Part shown: positions 34,955 through 44,095 of the stretch, piece after piece
How the letters are laid out: every line of letters starts with the position of its first letter
Numbering within the stretch: the stretch's first letter is position 1
Origin: Cellulomonas xylanilytica
Lineage (GTDB): Bacteria > Actinomycetota > Actinomycetes > Actinomycetales > Cellulomonadaceae
Length of the DNA: 64,000 nt
Direction of reading: 5' to 3'
Assembly (NCBI RefSeq): GCF_007989805.1
Contig: NZ_BJUB01000001.1
Span: 372,001-436,000 of the forward strand
Notes under the pieces: model-generated
Told to the model about the DNA's origin: nothing
The model's database searches: none
The model's input: the letters and a program-made list of their open reading frames with translations, nothing else
Position numbers and translations under genes: made by a program

Positions 34955-36433
34955 CTACCAGGCCGAACGCACGTAGTCCTTGAGGAAGCAGCCGAACAGG
35001 TCCTCGCCCGCCTCGCCGCGCACGATCGGGTCGTACACGCGAGCGGCCCCGTCGACCAGGTCGAGCGGCGCGTGGAAGCCCTCCTCGGCCAGGCGGACCT
35101 TGGTCGGGTGGGGGCGCTCGTCGGTGATCCAGCCCGTGTCGACGCTGGTCATGAGGATGCCGTCGGTGGCCAGCTCGGTGGCGCTGGTCCGGGTCAGCAT
35201 GTTCAGCGCGGCCTTGGCCATGTTGGTGTGCGGGTGCCCGGGACCCTTGTAGCCCCGGGAGAAGACGCCCTCCATCGCGGACACGTTCACCACGTACGCC
35301 CGGCCGGCCGCGGTCGCCCTCATGGCTCCTCGCAGGCGGCTGACCAGGATGAACGGCGCGGTCTGGTTGCACAGCTGGACCTCGAGCAGCTCCATCGGGT
35401 CCACCTGGTCGACCGTGTGCACCCAGCTGTTGGTCTCGGCGGTGTCCGGGACGAGCCCGCCCGCGTCGATCGCGGTCCCGGCGACGAGCCGCTCGAGCGA
35501 GGCGTGCTCGGCGGTGAGCGCGAGAGAGGCGACGCCCCCGCCCGCTGCACCTGCCGAGATGCTCGTCAGCTCGGTGACGGAGCCGGCGAGGGCCACGGGG
35601 TGCGCGCTGCTGGTCCGGCCGAACGTCGTGATCTGCGGCAGCGGGCGGTCGGGCAGGGGCTCCAGCTCCGCGTCGGCCAGGTGCGTGTACGCGCCGGGGG
35701 AGCGGCGGACGGTCTGCGCCGCGTTGTTGATGAGGATGTCGAGCGGCCCCTGCGCCGCGACCGAGTCCGCGAGCGCGACCACCTGGGCGGGGTCGCGCAG
35801 GTCGATCCCGACGATGCTCAGCCGGTCCAGCCAGTCGGCGCTGTCGGGCATCGCGGCGAACCGGCGGGCGGCGTCGCGGGGGAAGCGCGTCGTGATCGTC
35901 GTCGTCGCCCCGTCCCGCAGGAGGCGCAGCGCGATGTACATGCCGATCTTGGCCCGCCCGCCCGTGAGCAGGGCGCGCCTGCCGGTCAGGTCCGTGCGGG
36001 CGTCGCGCTTGGCGTGGTTCAGTCGCGCGCAGGTGGGGCAGAGCTGGTGGTAGAACGCGTCGACCTCGACGTACGGCTCCTTGCAGATGTAGCAGGGGCG
36101 GGCCCGCAGGAGCGTCCCCGCGGTGGCGCCCTGCGCGCTGGAGACCAGCGGGATGCCCTGGGTCTCGTCGTCGATCCGGCCGGGGCTGCCCGTGGCCGTC
36201 GCGTGGATGACCGAGCGGTCGGCGGCGCTGATGGCGTCGCGCTTCTCGGCGCGGCGCTGCTTCTTGGCCGCCTTGAACAACGCCGACGTCGCCCGGCGGG
36301 CCAGGGCCAGGTGCGGGTGGTCGGACGGGAGCCGGCTGATCTGGTCCGCGACCCGGAGGAACACGTCGAGCTCGGCGGGGTCGACGCCGTCGGGCGTCAC
36401 GGGCGTCACGGGCGTCGTGCTGAGGGCAGTCAT
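34955..36433 (-). CDS. SDR-family oxidoreductase with N-terminal zinc ribbon
   Basis: 492 residues. The N-terminus begins with a TPVTPVTPDG repeat. A lysine-rich helix and a CxxC-x14-CxxC ribbon (C114, C117, C132, C135) follow. The Rossmann domain has LTGGRAKIGMYIALRLLRDGA and ILINNAAQT. The active-site Ser is probably in NVSAMEG, but the expected YxxxK reads TNMAK (T403-K407) inside HTNMAKAALN, so the catalytic Tyr is absent at the usual place. This HTNMAKAALN variant is, to my knowledge, a recognisable SDR subgroup of unknown reaction. ATG start at 36431-36433. TAGGAT on the minus strand (plus 36511-36516) is a possible -10 with a ~70-nt leader. Confidence 0.82.
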   Translation of the reverse strand: MTALSTTPVTPVTPDGVDPAELDVFLRVADQISRLPSDHPHLALARRATSALFKAAKKQRRAEKRDAISAADRSVIHATATGSPGRIDDETQGIPLVSSAQGATAGTLLRARPCYICKEPYVEVDAFYHQLCPTCARLNHAKRDARTDLTGRRALLTGGRAKIGMYIALRLLRDGATTTITTRFPRDAARRFAAMPDSADWLDRLSIVGIDLRDPAQVVALADSVAAQGPLDILINNAAQTVRRSPGAYTHLADAELEPLPDRPLPQITTFGRTSSAHPVALAGSVTELTSISAGAAGGGVASLALTAEHASLERLVAGTAIDAGGLVPDTAETNSWVHTVDQVDPMELLEVQLCNQTAPFILVSRLRGAMRATAAGRAYVVNVSAMEGVFSRGYKGPGHPHTNMAKAALNMLTRTSATELATDGILMTSVDTGWITDERPHPTKVRLAEEGFHAPLDLVDGAARVYDPIVRGEAGEDLFGCFLKDYVRSAW

Positions 36434-36775
36434 CGTGCGGGTCCTAGCTGGTCGTCCGGGGTGGCCGACGGGCAGGGGAGCACGAGAGCCGGGCGCGGGG
36501 GGAACGGTTGATCCTACCCGTCGGCCGTCGGGACCTTCCTGGGTCCGTGGCCTCGGGTGCCCCCGAGGAGCTCGCGCAGGCGGTCGTGCCGCGCGGTGCA
36601 GGCGGGACCGAGCCCGGCGAGCGTCCGGTGCGTGCACGACGGTCGCGTCGTGCCAGGTCACGACTCGGACCCGACGCGCGGGACATACCGGGACGCATCG
36701 CGCTACGTTCGGTCCGCAGGTGCGTACCGGGGGAGGGTAGGCCGGCTCCGGACGGATCAAACTGGAGGAGCACAC
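36434..36775. other. 342-bp divergent intergenic region, SDR / glutamate decarboxylase
   Basis: No convincing gene. On the minus strand TAGGAT (plus 36511-36516) may be the -10 of the SDR gene. On the plus strand TACGTT (36704-36709) with GGGACA 18 bp upstream may serve the decarboxylase gene. GGACC-N6-GGTCC around 36532-36547 is a small inverted repeat. GGAGGA at 36764-36769 is the decarboxylase ribosome site. Confidence 0.4.
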
Positions 36776-38188
36776 GTGAGCGCGACGTCCGACCCGTTCG
36801 GCCCGATCCACGGCCGGCCCAGCTTCCGCGAGCACATCGACCGCGGCACGTTCCCCGCCCACGGGCTCGAGCCCGACGAGGCCTACGAGCTGCTCCACAC
36901 CGGCCTGATGCTCGACGGCCGGGAGACGCTCAACCTGGCGTCCTTCGTGACCACGTGGATGGAGCCGCAGGCCGAGAAGCTCATCCACGACTCGCTGCGC
37001 AAGAACCACATCGACCACGAGGAGTACCCGGCGGCCTCCCTGATCGAGGAAGCCTGCGTGCACATGCTGGGCGACCTGTTCAACGCCCCCGATTCCACGG
37101 CCGTCGTCGGGGTCGCGACGATCGGGTCGTCGGAGGCGATCATGCTCGGCCTGCTCGCGCACAAGCGCGCGTGGCGGGACCGTCGGCGGGACGCGGGGCT
37201 GTCGACCGACCGCCCCAACGTGGTGTTCGGCGCGGAGACCCACGTCGTGTGGGACAAGTTCGCCAACTACTTCGACGTCGAGATGCGCAAGATCCCGATG
37301 AAGGCGGACCGGTTCGTGCTCAGCGCCGACGACGTCGAGGCGCACATCGACGAGAACACCATCGCGGTGGGTGCGGTGCTCGGCACCACGCACATCGGTG
37401 AGGCGGACCCGATCGAGGAGATCAACGACCTCCTCGTCCGGGTCAAGGCGGAGAAGGGCTGGGACATCCCGCTGCACGTCGACGGTGCCAGCGGGGCGTT
37501 CATCGCGCCGTTCGCCGAGCCGGACCTGCGCTGGGACTTCCGGCTCGAGCAGGTGGCGTCGATCAACGTGTCCGGCCACAAGTACGGCCTGGTGTACCCG
37601 GGCGTCGGGTGGCTGATCTTCCGGGACGCCTCCCGGCTGCCCGAGGACCTGGTGTTCAGCGTCAACTACCTCGGCGGCGCCCAGCCCACGTACACGTTCA
37701 ACTTCTCGCGCGGCTCGGCCATGATCCAGGCGCAGATGTACAACTTCCTGCGGCTGGGGCGCAGCGGCTACACCTCCATCGTCGAGACGATGCTGGCCAA
37801 CGCCCGGTTCCTCAACGAGAGCCTGGAGACGAGCGGCCGGTTCGAGATCCTCAACCCCGGGCTGGCGGAGCCCGTGGTCACCTTCTCGATCAAGGGCGAC
37901 CCCGGGTTCGACGTCTACCACCTGTCGGCGCGGCTGCGGGAGGACGGGTGGATCGTTCCGGCGTACAGCCTGCCGCCCGACGCCGACGCGGTGCACCTGA
38001 TGCGCGTCGTGGTGCGCCTCGACCTCAGCCGCATGATGATCGAGCAGCTTCTGCGCGACCTGATGAACGCCTGGGACGCGCTCGTCGCCGAGCAGCCCGT
38101 GCAGCGGCCGTCGGCCAAGCCGGACCTGTGGACGTCCCCGGCGCACGCCGCCGCGAAGAGCAAGGCGCGCACCGGCCTCCAGCAGTGA
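36776..38188 (+). CDS. gadB: glutamate decarboxylase
   Basis: 470 residues, the normal length of bacterial GAD. Converts L-glutamate to GABA and CO2, consuming a proton; PLP-dependent and cytoplasmic. Family sequences seen are NLASFVTTWMEPQAEKLI, VGVATIGSSEAIMLG, LHVDGASGAFIAPF and the PLP lysine in NVSGHKYGLVYPG (K269). GTG start with GGAGGAG upstream. No GABA antiporter gene is in the window. The downstream membrane gene begins inside its stop codon (GTGA), suggesting that gene's product accompanies the decarboxylase, perhaps in acid or osmotic stress; that link is inferred. Confidence 0.93.
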   Translation: MSATSDPFGPIHGRPSFREHIDRGTFPAHGLEPDEAYELLHTGLMLDGRETLNLASFVTTWMEPQAEKLIHDSLRKNHIDHEEYPAASLIEEACVHMLGDLFNAPDSTAVVGVATIGSSEAIMLGLLAHKRAWRDRRRDAGLSTDRPNVVFGAETHVVWDKFANYFDVEMRKIPMKADRFVLSADDVEAHIDENTIAVGAVLGTTHIGEADPIEEINDLLVRVKAEKGWDIPLHVDGASGAFIAPFAEPDLRWDFRLEQVASINVSGHKYGLVYPGVGWLIFRDASRLPEDLVFSVNYLGGAQPTYTFNFSRGSAMIQAQMYNFLRLGRSGYTSIVETMLANARFLNESLETSGRFEILNPGLAEPVVTFSIKGDPGFDVYHLSARLREDGWIVPAYSLPPDADAVHLMRVVVRLDLSRMMIEQLLRDLMNAWDALVAEQPVQRPSAKPDLWTSPAHAAAKSKARTGLQQ

Positions 38189-39036
38189 CGGCGACCGTCC
38201 CGGACGTCCCGGCGGGCTGGCGGGTGCTGCGCACCCGCGGCCCGCTGGGGTTCGTCACGCATGCCGTGCTCGTCCGCCCGGACGGCAGCGAGGTGGAGTG
38301 GAGCTCCCGGCGGCACCGCAAGGGGCTCGGTCTGCGGCTCGCCGGCGTCCGGGCGGAGGGCGGCCGCGCCAGCGCCATGAGCTGGTGGATCGGGAGCCTG
38401 TTCGCCGTCGGGTCGCTCTGCTTCGCCCTCGGGTCGGTGCCGCTGTACGTCGACGCGCTCGACCCGGCCGTGGTGGCCGGCACGTTCTTCGTCGGGTCGA
38501 TCTTCTTCACGTCGGCCGCCTACCTGCAGTTCCACGAGACGCTGCGGGCTCCCGGCGGGGTGCTCGCCGAGTCGGCGCGTCCGGGGCGGCTCGCGTCGCT
38601 GGTGGGCTGGAAGCCCCGGCGGATCGACTTCTGGGCGGTGCTGGTCCAGCTGGTGGGGACGGTCTTCTTCAACATCAGCACGTTCTCGGCCACGCAGGCG
38701 GACCTGACGCTCGCACAGGAGAGGCACCTCATCTGGGCGCCGGACGTCTACGGGTCGATCTGCTTCCTGGTGGCCAGCTGGTTCGCGTACGCCGAGGTGA
38801 ACCGTGGGGTGCTGCCCCGCTCGGACCGCTCGGTCGGGTGGCGCATCGCGGCGCTGAACATGCTCGGCTCGATCGCGTTCGGCGTCTCGGCGGTCGCCGC
38901 CCGGTACGTGCCGTCGACGGACCAGGCGGCCAACCTGGAGCTGGTCAACCTGGGCACGTTCCTCGGTGCGGTGTGCTTCCTGCTCGGTGCCGTGCTGCTG
39001 CCCGTGGAGTCGGCGAGGGAGCGATCGTCGGCCTGA
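38185..39036 (+). CDS. YrhK-like integral membrane protein
   Basis: 283 residues from a GTG overlapping the decarboxylase stop. A short soluble N-terminus is followed by about six hydrophobic segments. The repeated pattern WWIGSLFAVGSLCFALGSVPLY / AGTFFVGSIFFTSAAYLQFHE, echoed later by DVYGSICFLVASWFAYAEV and NLGTFLGAVCFLLGAVLLP, fits the YrhK family. YrhK function is not established. Tight coupling to gadB suggests a role alongside glutamate decarboxylation. Confidence 0.72.
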   Translation: MTATVPDVPAGWRVLRTRGPLGFVTHAVLVRPDGSEVEWSSRRHRKGLGLRLAGVRAEGGRASAMSWWIGSLFAVGSLCFALGSVPLYVDALDPAVVAGTFFVGSIFFTSAAYLQFHETLRAPGGVLAESARPGRLASLVGWKPRRIDFWAVLVQLVGTVFFNISTFSATQADLTLAQERHLIWAPDVYGSICFLVASWFAYAEVNRGVLPRSDRSVGWRIAALNMLGSIAFGVSAVAARYVPSTDQAANLELVNLGTFLGAVCFLLGAVLLPVESARERSSA

Positions 39037-39053
39037 CCCCGCAGACTGCGTCC

Positions 39054-41555
39054 GTGGAGGACGACCCGATCGCGCGGCTGCTCGCCGACCCGCCGGACCT
39101 GCCCGTGCGGGACGGGCTGCCCGACGTCGTCCGTGCCGTGCGCGCGCGGGGGGCCGTGGTCGTCCAGGCGCCGCCGGGCACGGGCAAGACCACGCTCGTC
39201 CCGCCGGCGGTCGCGGCGGCGGTGCGCGGACGCGTCGTGGTCACCCAGCCGCGACGGATCGCCGCGCGCGCCGCTGCCCGGCGGCTCGCCCACCTGCTCG
39301 GTGAGCCGGTCGGCCGGTCCGTGGGGTTCTCCATCCGGGGCGAGAGCCTGACCGGCCCCGCGACGCGGGTCGAGGTGGTGACCACGGGGGTGCTGCTGCG
39401 GCGCCTGCAGCGCGACCCGGAGCTGCCGGGCGTCGGTGCGGTGATCCTCGACGAGGTCCACGAGCGCCACCTCGTCGACGACCTCGGGCTGGCGCTCCTC
39501 GTCGACGTGCGCGCCCATCTCCGCGACGACCTCGCCGTCGTCGCGATGTCCGCGACGGTCGAGGCCGAGCGCACCGCCGCGCTCCTCGGCGGCGCCGAGC
39601 CGGCGCCCGTCGTGGCGGTCCCGGGCGCCCTGTTCCCGGTCGAGACCGTCTGGTGCCCCGCGCCCGCACGCATCGCCCGTACCGACGAGCGGGGCGTGAC
39701 ACCGCCGTTCCTCGACCACGTGGCGGCGACGGTCCGGCGCGCCCTGGTCGAGCGCCCCGGCGACGTCCTGGTGTTCGTGCCGGGCGCCGGTGAGGTCGAC
39801 GGCGTGGTGCGGCGGCTCGGCGGCCTCGACGGCGACGTGGACGTCCGTCCCCTGCACGGGCGCCTGCCACCCCACGTGCAGGACCTCGCCCTGGCGGCGG
39901 GTGCCCGGCGGCGGGTCGTGGTGTCGACGGCGGTCGCCGAGTCGTCGCTCACGGTGCCGGGCGTCCGGCTCGTGGTCGACGCGGGCCTCTCGCGCGAGCC
40001 GCGCACCGACCACCGCCGCGGGCTCGCGGGTCTGGTGACCGTGGGGGTCAGCCGGGCGTCCGCGGAGCAGCGCGCGGGCCGCGCCGGGCGCGAGGGGCCC
40101 GGGGCGGTGTACCGGTGCTGGTCGGCGCACGACCACGCGCGCCTCGTCGCGCACCCGCAGCCGGAGATCCTCACGGCCGACCTCACGGCTTTCGCGCTCG
40201 AGCTGGCGTGCTGGGGGAGCCCGGACGGGGTCGGGCTCGCCCTCCTCGACCGGCCGCCCGTGGCCGCGATGGCGGTCGCGCGCGAGACCCTCGCCGCCCT
40301 CGGTGCCGTGGACCCCGACGGGCACCCGACCGCGCGCGGTCGCGCCGTGTCCGCCGTCCCGGCCGACCCCCGGCTCGCCCGGGGGCTGCTCGACGGGGCT
40401 GCGCTGGTGGGTGGGCGACGCGCCGCCGAGGTGGTCGCCCTGCTGTCCGACGACGTGCGGGCGCCCGGTGGGGACCTCGTCGCGGCTCTGCGGGGGCTGC
40501 GCCGCGGGGGACCCGGGTCCGGACCGTGGCAGGCGCAGGTGAGCCGGCTGCGGGCGTCGGTCCCGCCGGACGGTGTGCCGGAGCACCTCGGGGACGACCT
40601 CGCCGTCGGGCTCGTCGTGGCCCTGGCCCACCCCGACCGCATCGCCCGGCTCCGCCCCGGTGGCTCGACGTACCTCATGACGTCGGGGACGGGAGCGGTG
40701 CTGCCACCCGGGTCCGGCCTGACGGGCCTGCCGTGGCTCGCGGTCGCCGACGCCGACCGCGGTGCCGGCCGCCGTGACGCCACGATCCGGTCGGCCGCGC
40801 CGATCGACCTCGACCTGGCCATCGAGGCCGCGCCGGCGCTCCTCGGAGAGGACGAGGTCGTCGCCTGGACGGACGGCACGGTGGTCGCGCGCCGCGTGCG
40901 ACGGCTCGGCGCGATCGAGCTCACGTCCGTGCCGCTCGTCGACCCGCCCCCCGAGCTCGTCGTGGCGGCGCTGCGCGACGGTCTGGCACGCGACGGGCTG
41001 GCGCTGCTGCGCTGGACCGACGCCGCCACAGCCCTCCGGCAGCGGATGGCCTTCCTGCACCGCGCGCTGGGTGCACCGTGGCCGGACGTCTCCGACGACG
41101 CCCTGCTCGTCGGCCTGCACGACTGGCTGGGCCCGGACCTCGCCCGGGTCCGCGGTGCCTGGGACCTGAGCCGTGTGGACGTCGTGCAGGCGCTGCGCCG
41201 GCTGCTGCCCTGGCCCGACGCGACCCGGCTCGACGCCCTCGCACCCGAGCGCCTCACGGTGCCCAGCGGGTCGAGCGTCCGGGTCGACTACGCCGGCGAC
41301 CAGCCGGTGCTGCCGGTCCGCGTGCAGGAGGTGTTCGGATGGCGCACGACGCCGCGGCTGGCCGACGGGCGGGTCCCGCTGCTGCTGCACCTGCTCTCGC
41401 CCGCCGGTCGACCGGCGGCGGTCACCGCCGACCTGGCGTCCTTCTGGAGCACCGGCTACCCGGCGGTCCGGGCGGAGCTGCGGGGCCGGTACCCCAAGCA
41501 CGCCTGGCCGGACGACCCGCTGGGAGCCGCTCCGGTGCGGGGGGTGCGGCGGTAG
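39054..41555 (+). CDS. hrpB: ATP-dependent helicase HrpB
   Basis: 833 residues. A DEAH/RHA-type helicase with Walker A PPGTGKTT (K45), DEVH (133-136), MSATVEAE for motif III, and motif VI QRAGRAGREGPGAVYR. The C-terminal region (FLHRALG...WPDVSDDALL, LDALAPERLTVPSGSSVRVDY, QEVFGWRTTP) is diagnostic of HrpB rather than HrpA. RNA is the likely substrate; the bacterial role is poorly defined. The GTG at 39054 is the first standard start that keeps the LPVRDGLPDVV N-terminus. It lacks a good ribosome site, so translation may depend on readthrough from the gene 17 nt upstream. Its stop lies 1 nt from that of the convergent DUF4239 gene. Confidence 0.92.
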   Translation: MEDDPIARLLADPPDLPVRDGLPDVVRAVRARGAVVVQAPPGTGKTTLVPPAVAAAVRGRVVVTQPRRIAARAAARRLAHLLGEPVGRSVGFSIRGESLTGPATRVEVVTTGVLLRRLQRDPELPGVGAVILDEVHERHLVDDLGLALLVDVRAHLRDDLAVVAMSATVEAERTAALLGGAEPAPVVAVPGALFPVETVWCPAPARIARTDERGVTPPFLDHVAATVRRALVERPGDVLVFVPGAGEVDGVVRRLGGLDGDVDVRPLHGRLPPHVQDLALAAGARRRVVVSTAVAESSLTVPGVRLVVDAGLSREPRTDHRRGLAGLVTVGVSRASAEQRAGRAGREGPGAVYRCWSAHDHARLVAHPQPEILTADLTAFALELACWGSPDGVGLALLDRPPVAAMAVARETLAALGAVDPDGHPTARGRAVSAVPADPRLARGLLDGAALVGGRRAAEVVALLSDDVRAPGGDLVAALRGLRRGGPGSGPWQAQVSRLRASVPPDGVPEHLGDDLAVGLVVALAHPDRIARLRPGGSTYLMTSGTGAVLPPGSGLTGLPWLAVADADRGAGRRDATIRSAAPIDLDLAIEAAPALLGEDEVVAWTDGTVVARRVRRLGAIELTSVPLVDPPPELVVAALRDGLARDGLALLRWTDAATALRQRMAFLHRALGAPWPDVSDDALLVGLHDWLGPDLARVRGAWDLSRVDVVQALRRLLPWPDATRLDALAPERLTVPSGSSVRVDYAGDQPVLPVRVQEVFGWRTTPRLADGRVPLLLHLLSPAGRPAAVTADLASFWSTGYPAVRAELRGRYPKHAWPDDPLGAAPVRGVRR

Positions 41556-41556
41556 G

Positions 41557-42381
41557 TCAGTCGGCCCGGCCCGCCGCGTCGCACGGGGGCGTGACGTCGA
41601 GGCCGACCTCCTTCATCTGGGCGTCGACCATGCGCAGCGTCCGCTCCATGGCGACCGGCTGCAGCTTGCCCACCTGGTCGCCGTGCGGGTGGTCGAAGAA
41701 GCCGAGCAGGAGCAGCAGCAGCGTGATCACGACGGTGACGCTGCCCATGAGCAGACCCTGGGTCACGACACCCTCGGCCGAGTCCGCGAAGAACAGCACG
41801 TAGACGAAGATCACCGCGGAGATCACGAACAGGACGAGCCACAGCGGCAGCGGGATGAGGCCCTCGGCGCCGTGGACGCGGTCGATGCGCGCCTGCTCCC
41901 GGTCCGCCGTCTGGTCCATCCACCGGTCGTACGCCGACTGCTCCACGGGGGTCTGCGGGTCTGTGGCGTCGATCGTCCGGAACAGCGCCGGACCCCACGG
42001 GTTGAACGCGTCGTTGAGCGTCCCGTCCTGCATCTGCGGCCACTCGACGGAGAGCACGGCCCGGGCGTAGCAGACCAGCTCGCCGGTGAGGTCGTCGCGG
42101 ACGTCCGCGGGCAGGAACTGGGCCGTCTGGACCTGCTGCGCGATGAGGACGGCCTCCGTCTCCGCGCCGGCCCGCGCCTGGTCGTAGGACTGGAACGCCA
42201 GGAAGATGATGAAACCGAGCAGCACCGAGAAGCCCGTGGCCAGCACCCCGAACACGCCGGACGCTCGGTCGCCGTCGCTGAAGTAGCTGCCGGCGGGCGC
42301 CCGCCGGCGCACCAGGAGCATCGCGCCGACGGTGAGTGCGGTGACTCCGAGCGTGATCAGCGCTCCCAGGACGATGTTCAT
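41557..42381 (-). CDS. DUF4239 (bestrophin-like) membrane protein
   Basis: 274 residues. Two transmembrane segments near the N-terminus (~3-23 and ~38-62, FGVLATGFSVLLGFIIFLAFQSYDQAR), a soluble loop of ~110 residues, then two more (~187-210 and ~217-240). The four-segment layout and the GFSVLLGFIIFLAFQSYDxA...EAVLIAQ pattern are typical of DUF4239, distantly related to bestrophin channels. Ion transport is possible but untested. The ATG at 42379-42381 is chosen because upstream codons carry no membrane or family sequence. Confidence 0.75.
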   Translation of the reverse strand: MNIVLGALITLGVTALTVGAMLLVRRRAPAGSYFSDGDRASGVFGVLATGFSVLLGFIIFLAFQSYDQARAGAETEAVLIAQQVQTAQFLPADVRDDLTGELVCYARAVLSVEWPQMQDGTLNDAFNPWGPALFRTIDATDPQTPVEQSAYDRWMDQTADREQARIDRVHGAEGLIPLPLWLVLFVISAVIFVYVLFFADSAEGVVTQGLLMGSVTVVITLLLLLLGFFDHPHGDQVGKLQPVAMERTLRMVDAQMKEVGLDVTPPCDAAGRAD

Positions 42382-42466
42382 GCGGCAGGGCTCGCGAGGT
42401 GGCGGAGTCGGGGCACAGGGCCAACATAGGGCCACACCGGACCCTCCCGTGCGGCACCATGGCGGC

Positions 42467-43192
42467 ATGCCCGATGCCACGTCGTCGCCCGGGGGTCTGC
42501 TCCGCCAGACCTGGTGGCGGGCGCGTGACTACGCCGCGGTCCTGGCGTGGCAGGCCGCGGGCATCCTCTCCAGCGTCGACCCGGACGACCTGCGCAACCC
42601 TGACCGCCCGGTCGGGCCGCCGGTGGTGCTGGTACCCGGGGTGTACGAGTCGTGGCACTTCCTGCTCCCGCTCGCGACGCTCCTGCACGACCACGGCGTG
42701 CGGGTGCACGTGCTGCCCGACCTGGGCAACAACCGCCGACCGGTCCAGCAGGGCGCGACCGTGCTCGGTCGCTACGTCGCGCTGCACGACCTGCGGGACG
42801 TGGTGGTCGTCGCGCACAGCAAGGGTGGGCTGATCGGCAAGCTCGCGATGCTGCGCGAGGACCCCGACGGGCGCATCGCCTCGATGGTCGCGGTCAACAC
42901 GCCGTTCGCGGGGTCCGCCTATGCCCGCTGGTTCGTCGCCCCGGCGGTCAGGGCGTTCATCCCGAGCGACGCCACCATCGTCGCGCTCGGCGCCGAGCGG
43001 GACGTGAACCGCCGGATCACGTCCGTGTACAGCCGCTGGGACCCGCACATCCCCGGTGGTAGCGCGCTCGAGGGCGCCGAGGAGGTGGTGCTCGACATGC
43101 CCGGGCACTTCCGGCCGCTGGCCGACCCGAGGCTCCACGAGCTCCTGATCCGGCGGCTCGTCAGCTCCGAGGGAGCTGCAGGACCCGCGTGA
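42467..43192 (+). CDS. alpha/beta-hydrolase (lipase-like)
   Basis: 241 residues. Typical fold features are the oxyanion strand VVLVPGVYESWHFLLPL, the nucleophile elbow VVVAHSKGGLIGK (Ser118) and a late His in MPGHFRPL. The VPGVYE opening and HSKGG elbow resemble triacylglycerol-lipase-like esterases. There is no signal peptide, so it is probably cytoplasmic. Divergent from DUF4239 across 85 bp, and its 3' end overlaps the next hydrolase gene by 32 nt on the other strand. Confidence 0.82.
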   Translation: MPDATSSPGGLLRQTWWRARDYAAVLAWQAAGILSSVDPDDLRNPDRPVGPPVVLVPGVYESWHFLLPLATLLHDHGVRVHVLPDLGNNRRPVQQGATVLGRYVALHDLRDVVVVAHSKGGLIGKLAMLREDPDGRIASMVAVNTPFAGSAYARWFVAPAVRAFIPSDATIVALGAERDVNRRITSVYSRWDPHIPGGSALEGAEEVVLDMPGHFRPLADPRLHELLIRRLVSSEGAAGPA

Positions 43193-43988
43193 GGCCGGGG
43201 GAGTCGGGGTCGTCGACGATGTCGATGCCGTCGAGCCAGGACCCGATGACGTGCGACAGCTCGCCGGGGTGGCTGAAGTTGATGGCGTGCGCGGCGCCCT
43301 CGATGAGCGCGACCGTCGTGTGGTCGCTCGCCAGCCGGCTCACCTCCCGGACACGGACCGGCGGCGGCATCAAGGGGTCCTTGCTGCCGATCACGGCGAG
43401 CGTCGGCACGGGTGACTTCACGAGCCGCTCGAGGGAGGGGAAGCGGGTCATCTCGCTGAACAGGTGGAACGTGTTGACCGGCCCGAACCGCAGGTAGTCG
43501 GGCACCGCGACCTTCGCCATCCGGCGGTTCTCCCGGGCGCCGTCGATCGCCAGCTGCCGGACGGCGCGGCCCAGACCCTGGTTGTGGACGCCGCCGGCGG
43601 GCGAGACCAGCACGATGCGGTCCACCCGCTCGGGCGCGGCGTGCGCGACCTCCAGGCTGATCGGGCAGCCCATCGAGTTGCCCACCAGGACGACCTTGTC
43701 GAGGCCGAGCCCGTCGAGGATCTTCAGCAGCGCGAGAGCCAGCGCCGGGATGCCGAGCGTGTACTCCCAGTTATCGCTCTTGCCGTAGCCCGGCAGGTCG
43801 GGAACGAGGTTGGTCGCGCGGCGGGCGAGCAGCCGGGCCGTCGGCATGAGGTAGGCCCCGGAGATGGCGAACCCGTGTACGTGCACGATCGGGAGGGCGC
43901 CGTCGACCGGGTCGCTCTCGCGGTAGAACACCTTGTGGCCGTCGACCTCGACCGTGCCCTCGGTCCATCCGGCGCTGCTCTCCACCAT
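43161..43988 (-). CDS. alpha/beta-fold hydrolase
   Basis: 275 residues. Oxyanion segment IVHVHGFAISGAYLMP, DLPGYGKSDN cap entry, nucleophile elbow VLVGNSMGC (Ser105), acid in VIGSKDPLMPP and His in EGAAHAINFSHP complete a hydrolase triad. Close in pattern to MhpC-like or epoxide-hydrolase-like proteins; the substrate is not predictable. The start ATG at 43986-43988 precedes the domain, and the upstream extension overlaps a terminator hairpin. Confidence 0.83.
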   Translation of the reverse strand: MVESSAGWTEGTVEVDGHKVFYRESDPVDGALPIVHVHGFAISGAYLMPTARLLARRATNLVPDLPGYGKSDNWEYTLGIPALALALLKILDGLGLDKVVLVGNSMGCPISLEVAHAAPERVDRIVLVSPAGGVHNQGLGRAVRQLAIDGARENRRMAKVAVPDYLRFGPVNTFHLFSEMTRFPSLERLVKSPVPTLAVIGSKDPLMPPPVRVREVSRLASDHTTVALIEGAAHAINFSHPGELSHVIGSWLDGIDIVDDPDSPGLTRVLQLPRS

Positions 43989-44040
43989 GCGACAGATCGT
44001 GGCAGAGCGGCACCCCGTTGGCGAGCAGGTCGGCCGACGA

Positions 44041-44079
44041 CGCAGGAGCGGCACCCCGGTGGGGGGTGCCGCTCCTGCG
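44041..44079 (-). terminator. 17-bp perfect hairpin terminator downstream of DoxX gene
   Basis: Arms 44041-44057 and 44063-44079 are perfectly complementary (starting CGCAGGAGC, ending GCTCCTGCG) around a 5-nt loop. It lies 17 nt beyond the DoxX stop and 53 nt before the start of the next minus-strand gene, so it most likely ends the DoxX transcript. No T-run. Confidence 0.75.
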
Positions 44080-44095
44080 GGTGCTCAGTGCCAGG

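Noticed and set aside
36395..36420. Nine-base tandem repeat (about 2.5 copies of GTCACGGGC)
   Set aside because: It encodes the TPVTPVTPDG N-terminus of the SDR; too short for a CRISPR or mini-satellite claim.
36434..38146. N-terminal extension of the SDR frame across the decarboxylase gene
   Set aside because: The frame is open only by composition; the ATG at 36433 begins the recognisable protein and the extension is antisense to gadB.
38748..41501. 917-codon minus-strand frame opposite hrpB
   Set aside because: hrpB motifs are complete on the plus strand; the reverse frame is His/Arg/Asp-rich low-complexity sequence typical of codon-bias shadows.
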